A stretch of 64,000 nt of DNA from Nitrospira sp. (GTDB taxonomy: Bacteria; Nitrospirota; Nitrospiria; Nitrospirales; Nitrospiraceae), in the NCBI GenBank assembly GCA_030123605.1, contig CP126123.1:2398001-2462000 (forward strand), written 5' to 3'. A program made the translations under genes and the position numbers. Of the stretch, positions 23,291 through 32,312 are shown in pieces. The notes below the pieces were generated by a model. The model was not told the DNA's origin, made no database searches, and saw nothing but the letters and a program-made list of their open reading frames with translations. Each line of letters starts with the position of its first letter. Within the stretch, counting starts at the first letter, position 1.

Positions 23291-25108
23291 ATGAGTCCTC
23301 CAGTCGAACAAGCCAAAGCCGCCGCTGACACCCATCTTCAACGCACCTTGACCACCGTCCTCAACGGACTGCCGGCCGATGCGGCGTTGGCCGCCCTATT
23401 CCACCAGGAACAGGGGCCGCTCACGGCGCAGGTACACCGCGGGTTCACCCCTCGTGACGTCCAATCGGTTGTCCGCACGCTCTCTTCGCAAAAAGTCTTG
23501 ACGGCAGTCCCGGCCGGAAACGACCCTGACGCCTCGCGCACCCTGCGTCTCCGTCTGATCACGCCCGGCGCAAAGTCGCTTCTCGGCGTGCCTCTCCGCC
23601 ATCGCCAACGTACCTATGGATTCCTGGTGATCGGGCGGAAAGACAACGCCACCTATGCCAAAAAAGACAAGGCCATGTTGGAGCAGGCCGGCGACGACAT
23701 TACCAAGTCCCTCGAACGGGACCGCCTCTTCGACTTGAACATCCTTTTGAGCCGACCCTTGGTGTCGCAGGACCCGTTGCCGTCGAGTGTGCCGACGGAT
23801 GTCTACAACACGCCGACCTCCCATGCGACACCGGAGATCCAGGAGAAAGTCGTCGCGCTGCTCAACGAACTTGGACAAACTCTGCCATTCGACCGTGCCT
23901 GGATCGGCGCCTATGACCCGCTCGCCGGCAATGTCGAAGTGCTCGGCATCGCCGGAGAACAGAAGACCGACCCCAAAGACCAAAAGAAGGATCTCAAAAC
24001 AGGGCAACGCCTGGCGCTGGACGCTTCCGCCGCCGGCTGGGCAGTCCGCCATCGAAAGCCCCGGGTCGATCACGACCTCGCCTCGACTCAGGGTCGGTTC
24101 CTCGACCACAAACACCTGTACAAAGACCGCTTCCAATCGTCGCTCGTCTTGCCCTTCTTTCTACGCGGCCAGGTCGGGGGGACGATCACATTGGCCTCGA
24201 AAGAGGCGGACCGTTTTGCGGTCACCGACGCCCGCCTGCTCGAACCGATCAACCTCAAATTGGTGGACTTGCTCCAAGCGGCACCGCCCGCACCGCCAGG
24301 CACCGCTAAGGCCGAAGGAGCTCCGGATGCCGAGCCCGGCTCAGCTCCCCTGACCCCGGCGGAGCCGGTCATCAGGAAACAAGAACGACAGGCCGCCATC
24401 GGAGAATTCAGCGCCTTCCTCGCCACGGAAATACGCGAACCCCTCGCCTCGATTCGCGCACAGTTGGAGGAGGTCACGGCGGAAGGCATCCTCGACTTTG
24501 ATCCTCAGACCCGCGTCGAGAATGCGATGCGCGACCTGATCCGCATCGAAGCCATCCTCAACGAAATTCTCGACTTCGCCAAACCACTGGATCTCAACCG
24601 CCGCCTCTGTCGTGTCCCGGAAATGGTCGAAAACGCGCTGACGGTGGTGGGGACGGAGTTGGAAGCGACGCGCATTCAAGTGGTCAAGGAATATGCCAGC
24701 GTCCTTGCCCCGGTGCGGGCCGACGAGGCCAAGATGCAACAGGTCTTTCTCAGCATTTTCAAGAATGCGATCGAGGCGATGACGCCGGGCGGCATCCTGA
24801 CCATCTCGATGAGCAACCAGCGGGCGGGACGACATCTGGAAGTACAGATCCTGATCAAGAACAACGGCACGCCGATCCCTCCCGAACACGTAACCAAGGT
24901 GTTCGAACCGTTCTTCACGACCAAACGGTCCGGAACCGGATTGGGACTCGCCACTGTAAAAAAGATCGTCGAAGAACACCAAGGGAACATCGCCATTTCC
25001 GGGACTCCGGGCGAAGGAACGACCGTGACCATACGCCTGCCCGGTGTCAGCCGCGGCCCCGCACATCGCTATCGCGGCCGCCGACCGCCTCGCCGCCCAA
25101 CCAACTGA
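23291..25108 (+). CDS. GAF-domain sensor kinase-like protein lacking the phospho-accepting His
   Basis: A 605-residue cytoplasmic protein. Two GAF-like regions (about 20-150 and 185-345) precede a dimerisation helix and a HATPase domain. The ATPase boxes look intact: FLSIFKNAIEAM (N box), FEPFFTTKRSGTGLGLATV (F and G2 boxes). The H box reads LATEIREPLASI, with Thr379 where NtrB-type kinases have His (LAHEIRNPL). It therefore cannot autophosphorylate in the usual way. It may be a pseudokinase, an allosteric partner or a phosphatase. No response regulator gene is next to it. The start has an AGAGGT box. Confidence 0.85.
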   Translation: MSPPVEQAKAAADTHLQRTLTTVLNGLPADAALAALFHQEQGPLTAQVHRGFTPRDVQSVVRTLSSQKVLTAVPAGNDPDASRTLRLRLITPGAKSLLGVPLRHRQRTYGFLVIGRKDNATYAKKDKAMLEQAGDDITKSLERDRLFDLNILLSRPLVSQDPLPSSVPTDVYNTPTSHATPEIQEKVVALLNELGQTLPFDRAWIGAYDPLAGNVEVLGIAGEQKTDPKDQKKDLKTGQRLALDASAAGWAVRHRKPRVDHDLASTQGRFLDHKHLYKDRFQSSLVLPFFLRGQVGGTITLASKEADRFAVTDARLLEPINLKLVDLLQAAPPAPPGTAKAEGAPDAEPGSAPLTPAEPVIRKQERQAAIGEFSAFLATEIREPLASIRAQLEEVTAEGILDFDPQTRVENAMRDLIRIEAILNEILDFAKPLDLNRRLCRVPEMVENALTVVGTELEATRIQVVKEYASVLAPVRADEAKMQQVFLSIFKNAIEAMTPGGILTISMSNQRAGRHLEVQILIKNNGTPIPPEHVTKVFEPFFTTKRSGTGLGLATVKKIVEEHQGNIAISGTPGEGTTVTIRLPGVSRGPAHRYRGRRPPRRPTN

Positions 25109-25448
25109 TCCTCAGTTCGCGTCGGCCCCCGACCATCTTGAGGGCCCTGGCCGATTCATCTACCCTTCATGCGGGTGGTGTTTGGGGCCATCCACCTGCG
25201 TGCGTCCATACTTTTTCATTTCCTCTCCATCACCGCGAGCAGAGAGGAGAGGTTTCCCCTGCGCGCGTCCAACGAGGGCCTTCCCAGGCCGCGCGTTGCA
25301 CGAGCAAGGAAGCCTCTCTCCTCTGCTCGCCCCTCCCCCTTTGTCCTTGACACCGCTTCTCCGGCCAGCTAAGATTCCCGCACTCTTTAGGCTTTCAACG
25401 ATTATCATCGGCCACCATACTTTCACATTCTTTCAAAGGAGTAGGGGT
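25109..25448. repeat. Gene-free stretch with a family 2 hairpin repeat
   Basis: Holds an inverted copy of repeat family 2 (25235-25330) with arms GCGAGCAGAGAGGAGAGG and CCTCTCTCCTCTGCTCGC around CGCGCGTCCAACGAGGGCC, then the promoter of the next gene (25347-25375). No coding capacity is supported. Confidence 0.75.
25347..25375 (+). promoter_or_regulatory. Promoter for the small secreted protein gene
   Basis: -35 TTGACA (25347-25352), 17 bp, -10 TAAGAT (25370-25375); close to sigma-70 consensus, with a leader of about 67 nt. Confidence 0.6.
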
Positions 25449-25814
25449 ATGAAATTCGTGATCGGCACTGTGGCGACCCTTGCAGGCGTATTTTTCACCC
25501 TTTCATTGGCCTCTGCAAATCCGGCCTTATTACCGAAGCATGAGGGTTATCCGATGAAGAATGACGGCAGTCCGGTGAACGGTCAACCGACAGCCAATGA
25601 CCCGGGGCAGAAGGACGCCCGTGGCGAGGCCACCTTGATGAAATCGGCAGAGTCGATCCAGAGCGCCGAGCAGAAGCTGGTCAAAACGGACAATGCACGG
25701 ATCACTGACAGCCAGGGCGCCGGCCGGTTGCCGAACGTGCAGGGGCCGCAAATCAAGATCGAACCTCCGGTGTCTGCTGCAACCAAGGCTGATGCCAGCT
25801 TGGGCGTGAAGTAA
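25449..25814 (+). CDS. Small secreted protein of unknown function
   Basis: A 121-residue protein with a signal peptide (cleavage near ASA-NP) and a hydrophilic, probably disordered mature part rich in Lys, Gln, Asn and Pro, with no Cys. No family recognised. Start supported by AAAGGAG seven nt upstream. A strong promoter and a terminator make it a single-gene unit that could be highly expressed (inference). Confidence 0.7.
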   Translation: MKFVIGTVATLAGVFFTLSLASANPALLPKHEGYPMKNDGSPVNGQPTANDPGQKDARGEATLMKSAESIQSAEQKLVKTDNARITDSQGAGRLPNVQGPQIKIEPPVSAATKADASLGVK

Positions 25815-25836
25815 CACCTCCTCCATAGGAAGAAGA

Positions 25837-25866
25837 ACGGGGCAGCCACGCGGTTGCCCCGTTTTA
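25837..25866. terminator. Rho-independent terminator, probably bidirectional
   Basis: Stem ACGGGGCA/TGCCCCGT with a loop of ten bases, then TTTTAT on the plus strand. It lies between the convergent small secreted protein gene and the mpg gene, whose stop codon it overlaps. Confidence 0.85.
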
Positions 25867-26448
25867 TTTGCTGCGCCGCCTTCCGGCACGATCGGGCAAC
25901 CGCCGATTCGCGGTTCCCGTCTCCAAACGAAACCGCCACGGTTTCTTGGCCCATTCCCCCGCATAGTCCACACCGATGCGCGGATGGGTCTTGACGCTTC
26001 CGCGAAGCACGACTTCTCCGCGATCCTCGAACCAGAGGGCTTCACCCGCAGTCAGGTCAAGACGATTCAACCGCCGATCGACGTCAAAGGCGCGGGTCAG
26101 CCGGCCCGGCCCATCGATAAGCGTGCCATCACACTCCACTGCTCTCAACAGAATCGCAGCCGGAAACCCTTCCGCCTCGGTCACGACGTTCAACATTTCA
26201 TACATCCCATAGCAGAGGTACACATACGCGTGACCGGGTGGACCGAACAACACCTCCGTCCGGGCGGTCCGCCCCTTCGAGGCGTGACAGGCCTTATCTT
26301 CTGGCCCGATATAGGCTTCGGTTTCGATGATTTTCCCGGCGATCCTCCCCCGCCCGTTCTCGCGAATGAGATATTTGCCGATCAATGACCGCGCCACCTG
26401 CAGAGTAGGACGGGAAAAAAACTCACTCGTCAGCATCATGGCCGACAT
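25864..26448 (-). CDS. mpg: DNA-3-methyladenine glycosylase (MPG/AAG family)
   Basis: A 194-residue monofunctional glycosylase that removes alkylated purines such as 3-methyladenine from DNA. Recognisable features are LIGKYLIRE, the catalytic Glu in IIETEAYIGPEDKACHASKG, the FGPPGHAYVYLCYGMYEMLNV block and DGPGRLTRAF. Length fits the family. The start is ATG 26448; an ATG nine bases on is also possible. A terminator closes it on the far side. Confidence 0.95.
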   Translation of the reverse strand: MSAMMLTSEFFSRPTLQVARSLIGKYLIRENGRGRIAGKIIETEAYIGPEDKACHASKGRTARTEVLFGPPGHAYVYLCYGMYEMLNVVTEAEGFPAAILLRAVECDGTLIDGPGRLTRAFDVDRRLNRLDLTAGEALWFEDRGEVVLRGSVKTHPRIGVDYAGEWAKKPWRFRLETGTANRRLPDRAGRRRSK

Positions 26449-26455
26449 AACCTAA

Positions 26456-26555
26456 GGAACCTCTGAGTAATTCATCTTTTCGTCCATGCACCAGCGAAAA
26501 AGAAGAGAATTTCGCAGTTACCTGCTCGGTATTTGGAATTAATCAGAGGCTCCCT
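26456..26555. mobile_element. 100-bp MITE-like element
   Basis: Imperfect 18-bp terminal inverted repeats GGAACCTCTGAGTAATTC (26456-26473) and GAATTAATCAGAGGCTCC (26538-26555), 16 of 18 matching. Flanks CTAA and CTAC resemble an IS5-type YTAR target duplication. There is no reading frame inside. Confidence 0.55.
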
Positions 26556-26636
26556 ACGCATGGACTCTTGATGAAGGTTCGACTGGCGGCCCCGCCCGTC
26601 GCGAGTATACGACTGTCCTCCGGGCAAAGCCGTGAT

Positions 26637-27614
26637 TTACCACCCGAGGACATAGGCGAAAACCAAGGGAGCGACGATCGTGGCATCTGATTCGATCACA
26701 TACTTCGGCGTGTCAACGCCCAATTTCCCCCACGTAATCTTCTCGTTCGGCACGGCCCCGGAATACGAACCGTAACTGGTCGTAGAATCGCTAATCTGGC
26801 AAAAATACTCCCAGAGAGGGACAGTTTCTTTGCGCAAATCTTGACGCAGCATCGGGACAACACAAATTGGAAAGTCGCCGGCGATGCCTCCGCCGATCTG
26901 AAAGAATCCAAGAGAATGCCCCTTGGTCGCATCCTGGTGCCAGTCGGCCAGCCACATCATGTATTCGATGCCGCTCCGCACCGTATGCACATTCTTCACC
27001 GCGCCGGTCAGACAGTGCGCCGCATACATATTGCCGAGTGTGGAATCTTCCCACCCCGGCACAAACAGCGGAAGACCGCGTTCGGCTGCCGCGCACATCC
27101 AGCTGTCGGCCGGATCGATCTGATAGTGCTCCTTGATGGCTCCGTTGCGCAGAAGGCGATACAGGAATTCGTGCGGGAACGCTCGGCATCCGGCCTGATC
27201 GTCCTTCATCCATTCCTTGGCCACGGCGGCTTCGATACGACGCATGGCCTCGGCCTCGGGAATACAGGTATCGGTCACGCGATTCAGATGGCGATCCAGA
27301 AGACTTTTCTCGTCTTGTGCCGTCAATTCACGGTAGCGAGGAATGCGCACGTAGTGCTTCTGCGCCACAAGATTGAAGAGGTCCTCTTCGAGATTGGCAC
27401 CCGTACAGCAAATCCCATGAACCTTGTCTTGGCGAATCATTTCTGCCAGGGACAAACCAAGCTCGGCGGTACTCATCGCCCCCGCCAACGTGACGAACAT
27501 TTTTCCGCCGCGTTCCAGATGGGCACGGTAGCCCTGCGCCGCATCTTTCATAGCCGCAGCGTTGAAATGTCTATAGTGATGATCGATAAAATGTGAAATC
27601 GAGGTCGGCTTCAT
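26637..27614 (-). CDS. Deoxyhypusine-synthase-like protein
   Basis: A 325-residue member of the DHS family. Visible are GAMSTAELGLSLAEMI, the NAD-binding CCTGANLEEDLFN, GLPLFVPGWEDSTLGN, HSLGFFQIGGGIAGDFPI and the segment ITWGKLG containing the Lys that forms the enzyme-spermidine imine in true DHS. Bacteria lack eIF5A hypusination, so the product is likely a polyamine (for example homospermidine-type transfer) rather than hypusine; this is inference. The ATG at 27614 has only a weak ribosome binding site. Confidence 0.9.
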   Translation of the reverse strand: MKPTSISHFIDHHYRHFNAAAMKDAAQGYRAHLERGGKMFVTLAGAMSTAELGLSLAEMIRQDKVHGICCTGANLEEDLFNLVAQKHYVRIPRYRELTAQDEKSLLDRHLNRVTDTCIPEAEAMRRIEAAVAKEWMKDDQAGCRAFPHEFLYRLLRNGAIKEHYQIDPADSWMCAAAERGLPLFVPGWEDSTLGNMYAAHCLTGAVKNVHTVRSGIEYMMWLADWHQDATKGHSLGFFQIGGGIAGDFPICVVPMLRQDLRKETVPLWEYFCQISDSTTSYGSYSGAVPNEKITWGKLGVDTPKYVIESDATIVAPLVFAYVLGW

Positions 27615-27699
27615 GTTCGTCGTCCCGTCGCTAACACCGTTCTGCCGCTTCGTTCGAACAGGCTTCCGCCGCGGGAATCACACCTCGGCCAAAGCGCCC

Positions 27700-29745
27700 T
27701 CAAAAATACCACGCGAGCCCCCCCATGACAAATCGCGGATTGCCCGGCACGAAGTGAATGTCGGTCACACCGGCCGTTTCATTCTTGAGCCTCGACTCAA
27801 AGGCGAACACGGCCTGCTCCCACTTGGTATTGAACAGATTCTGAACGAACAGAAACGCCTCCAGATGCCCATGCGAAAGTTTGACCGGGATGTGATATCG
27901 CTCGGAGAGATCGAAGTCCAGCCAGGACGGCGAGTTGATGCTGCGGTCCTCCGTCAACGGCCGCACCCCCATGTAGGTCGCCTGGAGTTGCGAAATCAGG
28001 CCTTCCGGCCATCGCAAAATCAACGCGCCATAACCCGTGAGTTTAGGCGCAAGGGGGATCGCGTCGCCGTTTTTGAACTCTGCCTCCGACCAGGTCACAC
28101 TGCCGTTGAAATAGAGCGGCCCGACGATCTGCCCTCGCGCCGCCACCTCAACCCCCCGCCGCCGCGTCGCCCCGCGGATTTCGGTGGTCCCTTCGTCACC
28201 GACGAACACCAGTTCGGACTTAAGATCAATGGCCCAGAGGGTCGCAGTGAGTTCCAGTCCCTCCGCCCCCCAAGGTTTCGATCGGACTCCGACCTCGTAG
28301 GTCTTGGCGCGGGCGAGGGGCGCCGAACCGGGAGCGACCGCCGAGCGCGCATCGTTACTGTGATAGCCTTCGCCGTAGTTGACGAAGAACTCCGTGTGGA
28401 ACCAGGGACCGAGGATCAGATTGGCCTTCGGCAGAACAAGGCCGCTGCTGGTTCTCCCTGCAGGTTGTTCCGGACAATTTTGGCAACGGTTGCGGACATC
28501 GAAGGTGAACAGCTCGCTTCTCACCCCACCGATCACTCGCATCCATGAGATCGGTTGCACCTCCAGCTTCACGAACGGCGAGTAGGAGGCTTCAAGAATA
28601 TCGCTGTCGATCGTCGTCCCTGTCGGATTGCGTTTCGTTTGGGTGCCCAGCCTGGCGTGGATATCATCCACTCGGGATTGTAGGCCCACCGTCACGGCGC
28701 CGTCGGTCTCCAAGAACCGGCCAGCCTGTCGATAGCCGAGATCGCCTCCGTACATCACCCGCCGGTCGGACTGTTGAATGCCGTCTCCATCGATGGGGTC
28801 GTTGAGAAAGAAGGTGAAATTCGTGAAGAGATCGAACTTGTAGTACTGCCCATAGCCATTCGCGAAGAAACGGCCGCCTGAAGTCGTGTCGTAATGGTAA
28901 TTCACACGCGCGGTCGAACGAAGCGTTTTCCCGCCCTCGGATGGGTCGATCGCCCCGAACCGATCGAGCGACCCGTCCTGCACCGCCCTCAGGGGAATTT
29001 CGCCGGACGCATTCCACTGGGATTTTTGAAAGGTTCCCGTGAGGCTCAGCTCCGACCGGCTCGTCGGGTTCATCGTCAGCTTGCCCAACAGGTTCGTCCG
29101 AAAGTAACGATTGTCGTTCTGGAACGGTCCGTTGGTGTAGTAGCCCTCGGCAGCAAACAGCGTCCGCACCTTGTCTTTCGTCGGGGAAAGCATCAAGAGA
29201 TACCGTTGGGTGTCGAACTGGCCGCCGGCTGCCTGCACCAATCCTTCTCGCACCATCTCACGCGTTTTGAAATTGACAGCGCCGGCCGTATCGAAATCGC
29301 CGAATTCGACGTGATAGGCCCCCTTGTACGCATCCAATCCCTCGATCGTTTCCGGGATGATGAAGTTCAGATCGGCGTATCCCTGGCCATGCGCATGAGA
29401 TCGAAAATTGATCGGCATGCCGTCCGTGAAGAACGCCACGTCGGTGCCGTGATCCGCATCGAACCCGCGCAGAAAATATTGATCGGCCTTGCCGGCTCCG
29501 CCGGAATGTTCCACGGTAACGAGCCCTGGAATCAGGCGCAGTACCTGCGCAGGACGGCCCTGCGGCTGCATGACGTACTCTTTGTCGGGAATGAATTGTT
29601 GGGACGAGGCAGCGATCGGACGATCGGCCTCGACGCTCACTTCCGGCACTTCAACATCAGGCAAGTCGGGGTCATGTCCATAGGCCATCGGACCGAAGTA
29701 GAGCCCCATCACCCCCATGCAACCCAGCCACCGCAACCACCGCAT
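27700..29745 (-). CDS. TonB-dependent outer-membrane receptor, probably for nickel
   Basis: A 681-residue receptor: signal peptide (to about residue 23), plug domain (about 40-170, with IPGLVTVEHSGGAGKADQYFLRGFDADHGTD) and a 22-strand barrel that ends in Phe (GGLAWYF), as outer-membrane assembly requires. HG and His-rich loop HSHAHGQGYAD may contact the ligand. It lies downstream of nikR and a DUF3842 gene on the same strand, which suggests nickel or nickel-chelate uptake (inference). A GGAGCGGGT box precedes the ATG, after a possible structured leader. Confidence 0.9.
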   Translation of the reverse strand: MRWLRWLGCMGVMGLYFGPMAYGHDPDLPDVEVPEVSVEADRPIAASSQQFIPDKEYVMQPQGRPAQVLRLIPGLVTVEHSGGAGKADQYFLRGFDADHGTDVAFFTDGMPINFRSHAHGQGYADLNFIIPETIEGLDAYKGAYHVEFGDFDTAGAVNFKTREMVREGLVQAAGGQFDTQRYLLMLSPTKDKVRTLFAAEGYYTNGPFQNDNRYFRTNLLGKLTMNPTSRSELSLTGTFQKSQWNASGEIPLRAVQDGSLDRFGAIDPSEGGKTLRSTARVNYHYDTTSGGRFFANGYGQYYKFDLFTNFTFFLNDPIDGDGIQQSDRRVMYGGDLGYRQAGRFLETDGAVTVGLQSRVDDIHARLGTQTKRNPTGTTIDSDILEASYSPFVKLEVQPISWMRVIGGVRSELFTFDVRNRCQNCPEQPAGRTSSGLVLPKANLILGPWFHTEFFVNYGEGYHSNDARSAVAPGSAPLARAKTYEVGVRSKPWGAEGLELTATLWAIDLKSELVFVGDEGTTEIRGATRRRGVEVAARGQIVGPLYFNGSVTWSEAEFKNGDAIPLAPKLTGYGALILRWPEGLISQLQATYMGVRPLTEDRSINSPSWLDFDLSERYHIPVKLSHGHLEAFLFVQNLFNTKWEQAVFAFESRLKNETAGVTDIHFVPGNPRFVMGGLAWYF

Positions 29746-29840
29746 ACCCGCTCCGAATCAGATCACGCGAACGTGGTGAGGCGTTCACAACGGTCTCACG
29801 CGGCCCCTCTCGACCGGTTCAGACCCTCGTGATCTGACAG
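29746..29840 (-). promoter_or_regulatory. Possible structured 5' leader of the TonB receptor gene
   Basis: A perfect 10-bp inverted repeat TCAGATCACG (29758-29767) and CGTGATCTGA (29828-29837) closes a 60-nt loop that holds further possible pairs (GGTCT/AGACC). The ribosome binding site follows directly after the inner-side arm. No known riboswitch class was recognised. Confidence 0.4.
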
Positions 29841-29871
29841 TGCAGTATGGGAAGGAAAGCGGACGACCCAT

Positions 29872-30291
29872 TCAGGCGATCGGCCTGAGGAGGGACGCAA
29901 TACGTCGAACGGCATGGTCGATCAACGCCTCGAGGGTTCGTCCCTCGGCGCCGACCACTTCGACCTTCTGTTTGTTGACGGGCAGGAGCACCTTCTTCGC
30001 GTGAGACTCCAATAGCGCTTGCACCAGAACGGGCGTCACTTCGCCCAACATGGCCCCCGGCATGAGAAGACTCAACGACCCGACGATCATGTCCGCTCCG
30101 TCGAGTCGGCGGTGAATCATCTGCGGAGTCGTCTCAACGGAGGTCGCGCCGGCCCTTCTCATCGCCTCCGCAGAGACGTGATTGAGCCCCAGGCCGACGA
30201 TGGCATGACCATCCGCCGCAAACCCGCGCAGCCCTGCGACCATTCGGCTGCCCAGGCCTCCCCCTCGTCCGTCCACGACGCAGATCGTCAT
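29872..30291 (-). CDS. DUF3842 family protein
   Basis: A 139-residue cytoplasmic protein that matches DUF3842: opening ICVVDGRGGGLGSRMV, a nucleotide-binding-like glycine loop, then AIVGLGLNHVSAEAM, GADMIVGSLSLLMPGAMLGE and KKVLLPVNKQKVEVVG. The biochemical role is not known to me. Its ATG overlaps the nikR stop by one base (TGATG), so the two are translationally coupled; this ties it to nickel homeostasis by context. Confidence 0.82.
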   Translation of the reverse strand: MTICVVDGRGGGLGSRMVAGLRGFAADGHAIVGLGLNHVSAEAMRRAGATSVETTPQMIHRRLDGADMIVGSLSLLMPGAMLGEVTPVLVQALLESHAKKVLLPVNKQKVEVVGAEGRTLEALIDHAVRRIASLLRPIA

Positions 30292-30710
30292 CAGAGACTC
30301 AATCCCTTGCCGGTCGTCGTCATGGTCAATTTCCCATGCTTCACGCCCTTCACGCTGAGCAAGGTATCGGCAACCTTGCGGATGTCGGTCCCTTTGCCCC
30401 TGGCGACCAACACTTCAAGGCAATGGTCGTGATCGAGATGGACGTGCATCCCCGCCATGATGCGCCCCTGAAAGTCGTGCTGAATGCGGGTGAGCTTTCT
30501 GGACAAATCCGGCACGTGATGGTCGTAGACGAACGTGATCGTACCGATCGTTTCTTTGTTTTGATCCCACTCCTGCTCGACGAGATTGTCCCGAATCAGG
30601 TCACGGATCGCTTCGGACCGGTTGGTATATTTGCGCCTTTCGATCAGGCGATCGAAATCGTCGAGGAGGTGCCGGTCGAGCGAGACACCGAAACGCACGA
30701 GCTTCTTCAT
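30291..30710 (-). CDS. nikR: Nickel-responsive regulator NikR
   Basis: A 139-residue ribbon-helix-helix repressor with a C-terminal ACT-like nickel domain. The N-terminal [19 protein letters not shown] and [14 protein letters not shown] form the DNA-binding part. The nickel ligands of E. coli NikR have counterparts at His78, His89, His91 and Cys97. It should repress nickel uptake genes when nickel is plentiful. A 9-bp palindrome at 30723-30751 directly upstream is the likely operator, so it probably represses its own operon. A longer frame to 30782 would cover the operator and is rejected. Confidence 0.95.
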   Translation of the reverse strand: MKKLVRFGVSLDRHLLDDFDRLIERRKYTNRSEAIRDLIRDNLVEQEWDQNKETIGTITFVYDHHVPDLSRKLTRIQHDFQGRIMAGMHVHLDHDHCLEVLVARGKGTDIRKVADTLLSVKGVKHGKLTMTTTGKGLSL

Positions 30711-30722
30711 CAGACTCCCCTC

Positions 30723-30751
30723 GGTGTTACGAATTTCGAGAACGTAACACC
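30723..30751. promoter_or_regulatory. Candidate NikR operator
   Basis: Perfect inverted repeat GGTGTTACG-N11-CGTAACACC, centred 27 bp upstream of the nikR start codon. The two-half-site layout suits a NikR tetramer. Confidence 0.65.
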
Positions 30752-30810
30752 TGGAGAAATATTTCGTCAACCGAAGAATCATGCGCGGCGAGAAAAAGAT
30801 CGGCGCGGTC

Positions 30811-32244
30811 TTATTCGCCTTGAATGGGGACGTAAAGCATGCTGCCCTGGCGGTTGACGAGCAGGAGGGCGAGATCGGTGGGGCGCAGCGGTTCGGCGAG
30901 CCGTTGAAAGGTGGCGAAATTCGGGATCGGCTGCCGGTTGAGTTCCAGGATGAGGTCGCCGGGCTGGAGGCCGGACACTTCAGCCAGACTGCCCTCTTCG
31001 ATATCCGTGACGACGAGACCGGAGTTGACGGGGAGATCCATCTGCCGAGCCAACGCCGGGGTGATGTCGTCCACGATCACGCCGGCCAAGGGATGCGCCG
31101 ACGAACTCGCGGCCTCCGCGGCCTGGGGTTTTTTGACTCGTTCCCGGGGGGCCTCCTGCACCGTGAGGTCCGTCTGCATCAACCGGGCATCACGGATCAA
31201 TTCGATGCGGTGTTTGCTGCCGATGGCCGCAGCCGCCATCAGGTTGCGCAAATGGCCGCTGTCCATCACGTCACGTCCATCGAACCGCACGACAACGTCG
31301 CCGCGCTTCAACCCGGCGCGCTCCGCCGACCCCTTGGCTTGCAGGTCGGTCACGATCGAGCCCTTCACATCGGGGAGGTGAAAAACCTTGGCCAGCAGCG
31401 GCGTGACATCCTGAGTTGAGGCCCCCAAGAATCCGCGTACTACGCGGCCCGTCTTGATGAGGCTCTGCATGGCCGTTCTCGCCATGTTGCTGGGAATCGC
31501 GAATCCGACGCCGACGCTGCCGCCGGTCGGGCTGGCGATGGCCGTATTGATCCCCACCAACTCACCGTGGATGTTCACCAGCGCCCCGCCAGAATTTCCG
31601 GGATTGATCGGCGCATCGGTTTGAATGAAATCTTCCACATCGGCCACACCCACATCGGCGCGCCCCACCGCGCTGACGATGCCGAAGGTCACGCTGCGGC
31701 TTAAGCCCAGCGGATTTCCGATCGCCAGCACGAAATCGCCGACGGCCAGCGCGCTGGAGTCGCCCCACGCCACGGTGGGAAGGCCGGTAGCGCTGATCTT
31801 CACGACCGCGACATCGGTCTTCGGGTCGGTGGCGACCACGCGGCCCTTGAACTGCCGTCGGTCGGCCAGGATGACTTCCACATCCGACGCATCGGCGACA
31901 ACATGATTGTTGGTGATGATATAGCCGTCCGGCGAAACGATGACTCCGGAACCTTGGCCGTATTGCCGGCGGGGAGGCACGTCCTTGAACATGCCGAAGG
32001 GCAGCCCTTCGTCGCTGAAGGTCTGATCATGCACCACCACGGTCGATGCGATGCTGACGACCGCGGGAATGACCTTCGAAGCCGTGGCGCGCACCTGCGC
32101 CTGCAAGTCTCCGTTCGTGGTCACGAAGAGCGGACGTGGCAAGGACGAAGAACCGGCTGCTTCGGCAGGCCCGGAAGGGCAGAGTCCTATCAGAGCGCCG
32201 AGCAACGCGGCCGGAATGAACGGATGAGCGGTACGAGGGTCCAT
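30811..32244 (-). CDS. DegP/HtrA-type periplasmic serine protease
   Basis: A 477-residue protease-chaperone: signal peptide (to about residue 30), trypsin-like domain with His114 (TNNHVV), Asp144 (KTDVAVVK) and Ser218 (GNSGGA), then two PDZ domains (about 280-365 and 390-470). Length and order match DegQ/DegS-like HtrA proteins with two PDZ domains, which degrade damaged envelope proteins. The start is the ATG at 32244. It follows the copper ATPase gene by 68 bp on the same strand, fitting an envelope stress role during metal exposure (inference). Confidence 0.93.
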   Translation of the reverse strand: MDPRTAHPFIPAALLGALIGLCPSGPAEAAGSSSLPRPLFVTTNGDLQAQVRATASKVIPAVVSIASTVVVHDQTFSDEGLPFGMFKDVPPRRQYGQGSGVIVSPDGYIITNNHVVADASDVEVILADRRQFKGRVVATDPKTDVAVVKISATGLPTVAWGDSSALAVGDFVLAIGNPLGLSRSVTFGIVSAVGRADVGVADVEDFIQTDAPINPGNSGGALVNIHGELVGINTAIASPTGGSVGVGFAIPSNMARTAMQSLIKTGRVVRGFLGASTQDVTPLLAKVFHLPDVKGSIVTDLQAKGSAERAGLKRGDVVVRFDGRDVMDSGHLRNLMAAAAIGSKHRIELIRDARLMQTDLTVQEAPRERVKKPQAAEAASSSAHPLAGVIVDDITPALARQMDLPVNSGLVVTDIEEGSLAEVSGLQPGDLILELNRQPIPNFATFQRLAEPLRPTDLALLLVNRQGSMLYVPIQGE

Positions 32245-32312
32245 GGCCCTGAATATCCTGAGGAACGGCAGGCCCCAGCCTACCACGCTGCCGGAGGTTG
32301 CACACGTGGAAC

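Noticed and set aside
29746-29840. Cobalamin riboswitch before the TonB receptor
   Set aside because: The region is too short and no B12 box or matching core is seen; kept only as an unclassified possible leader.
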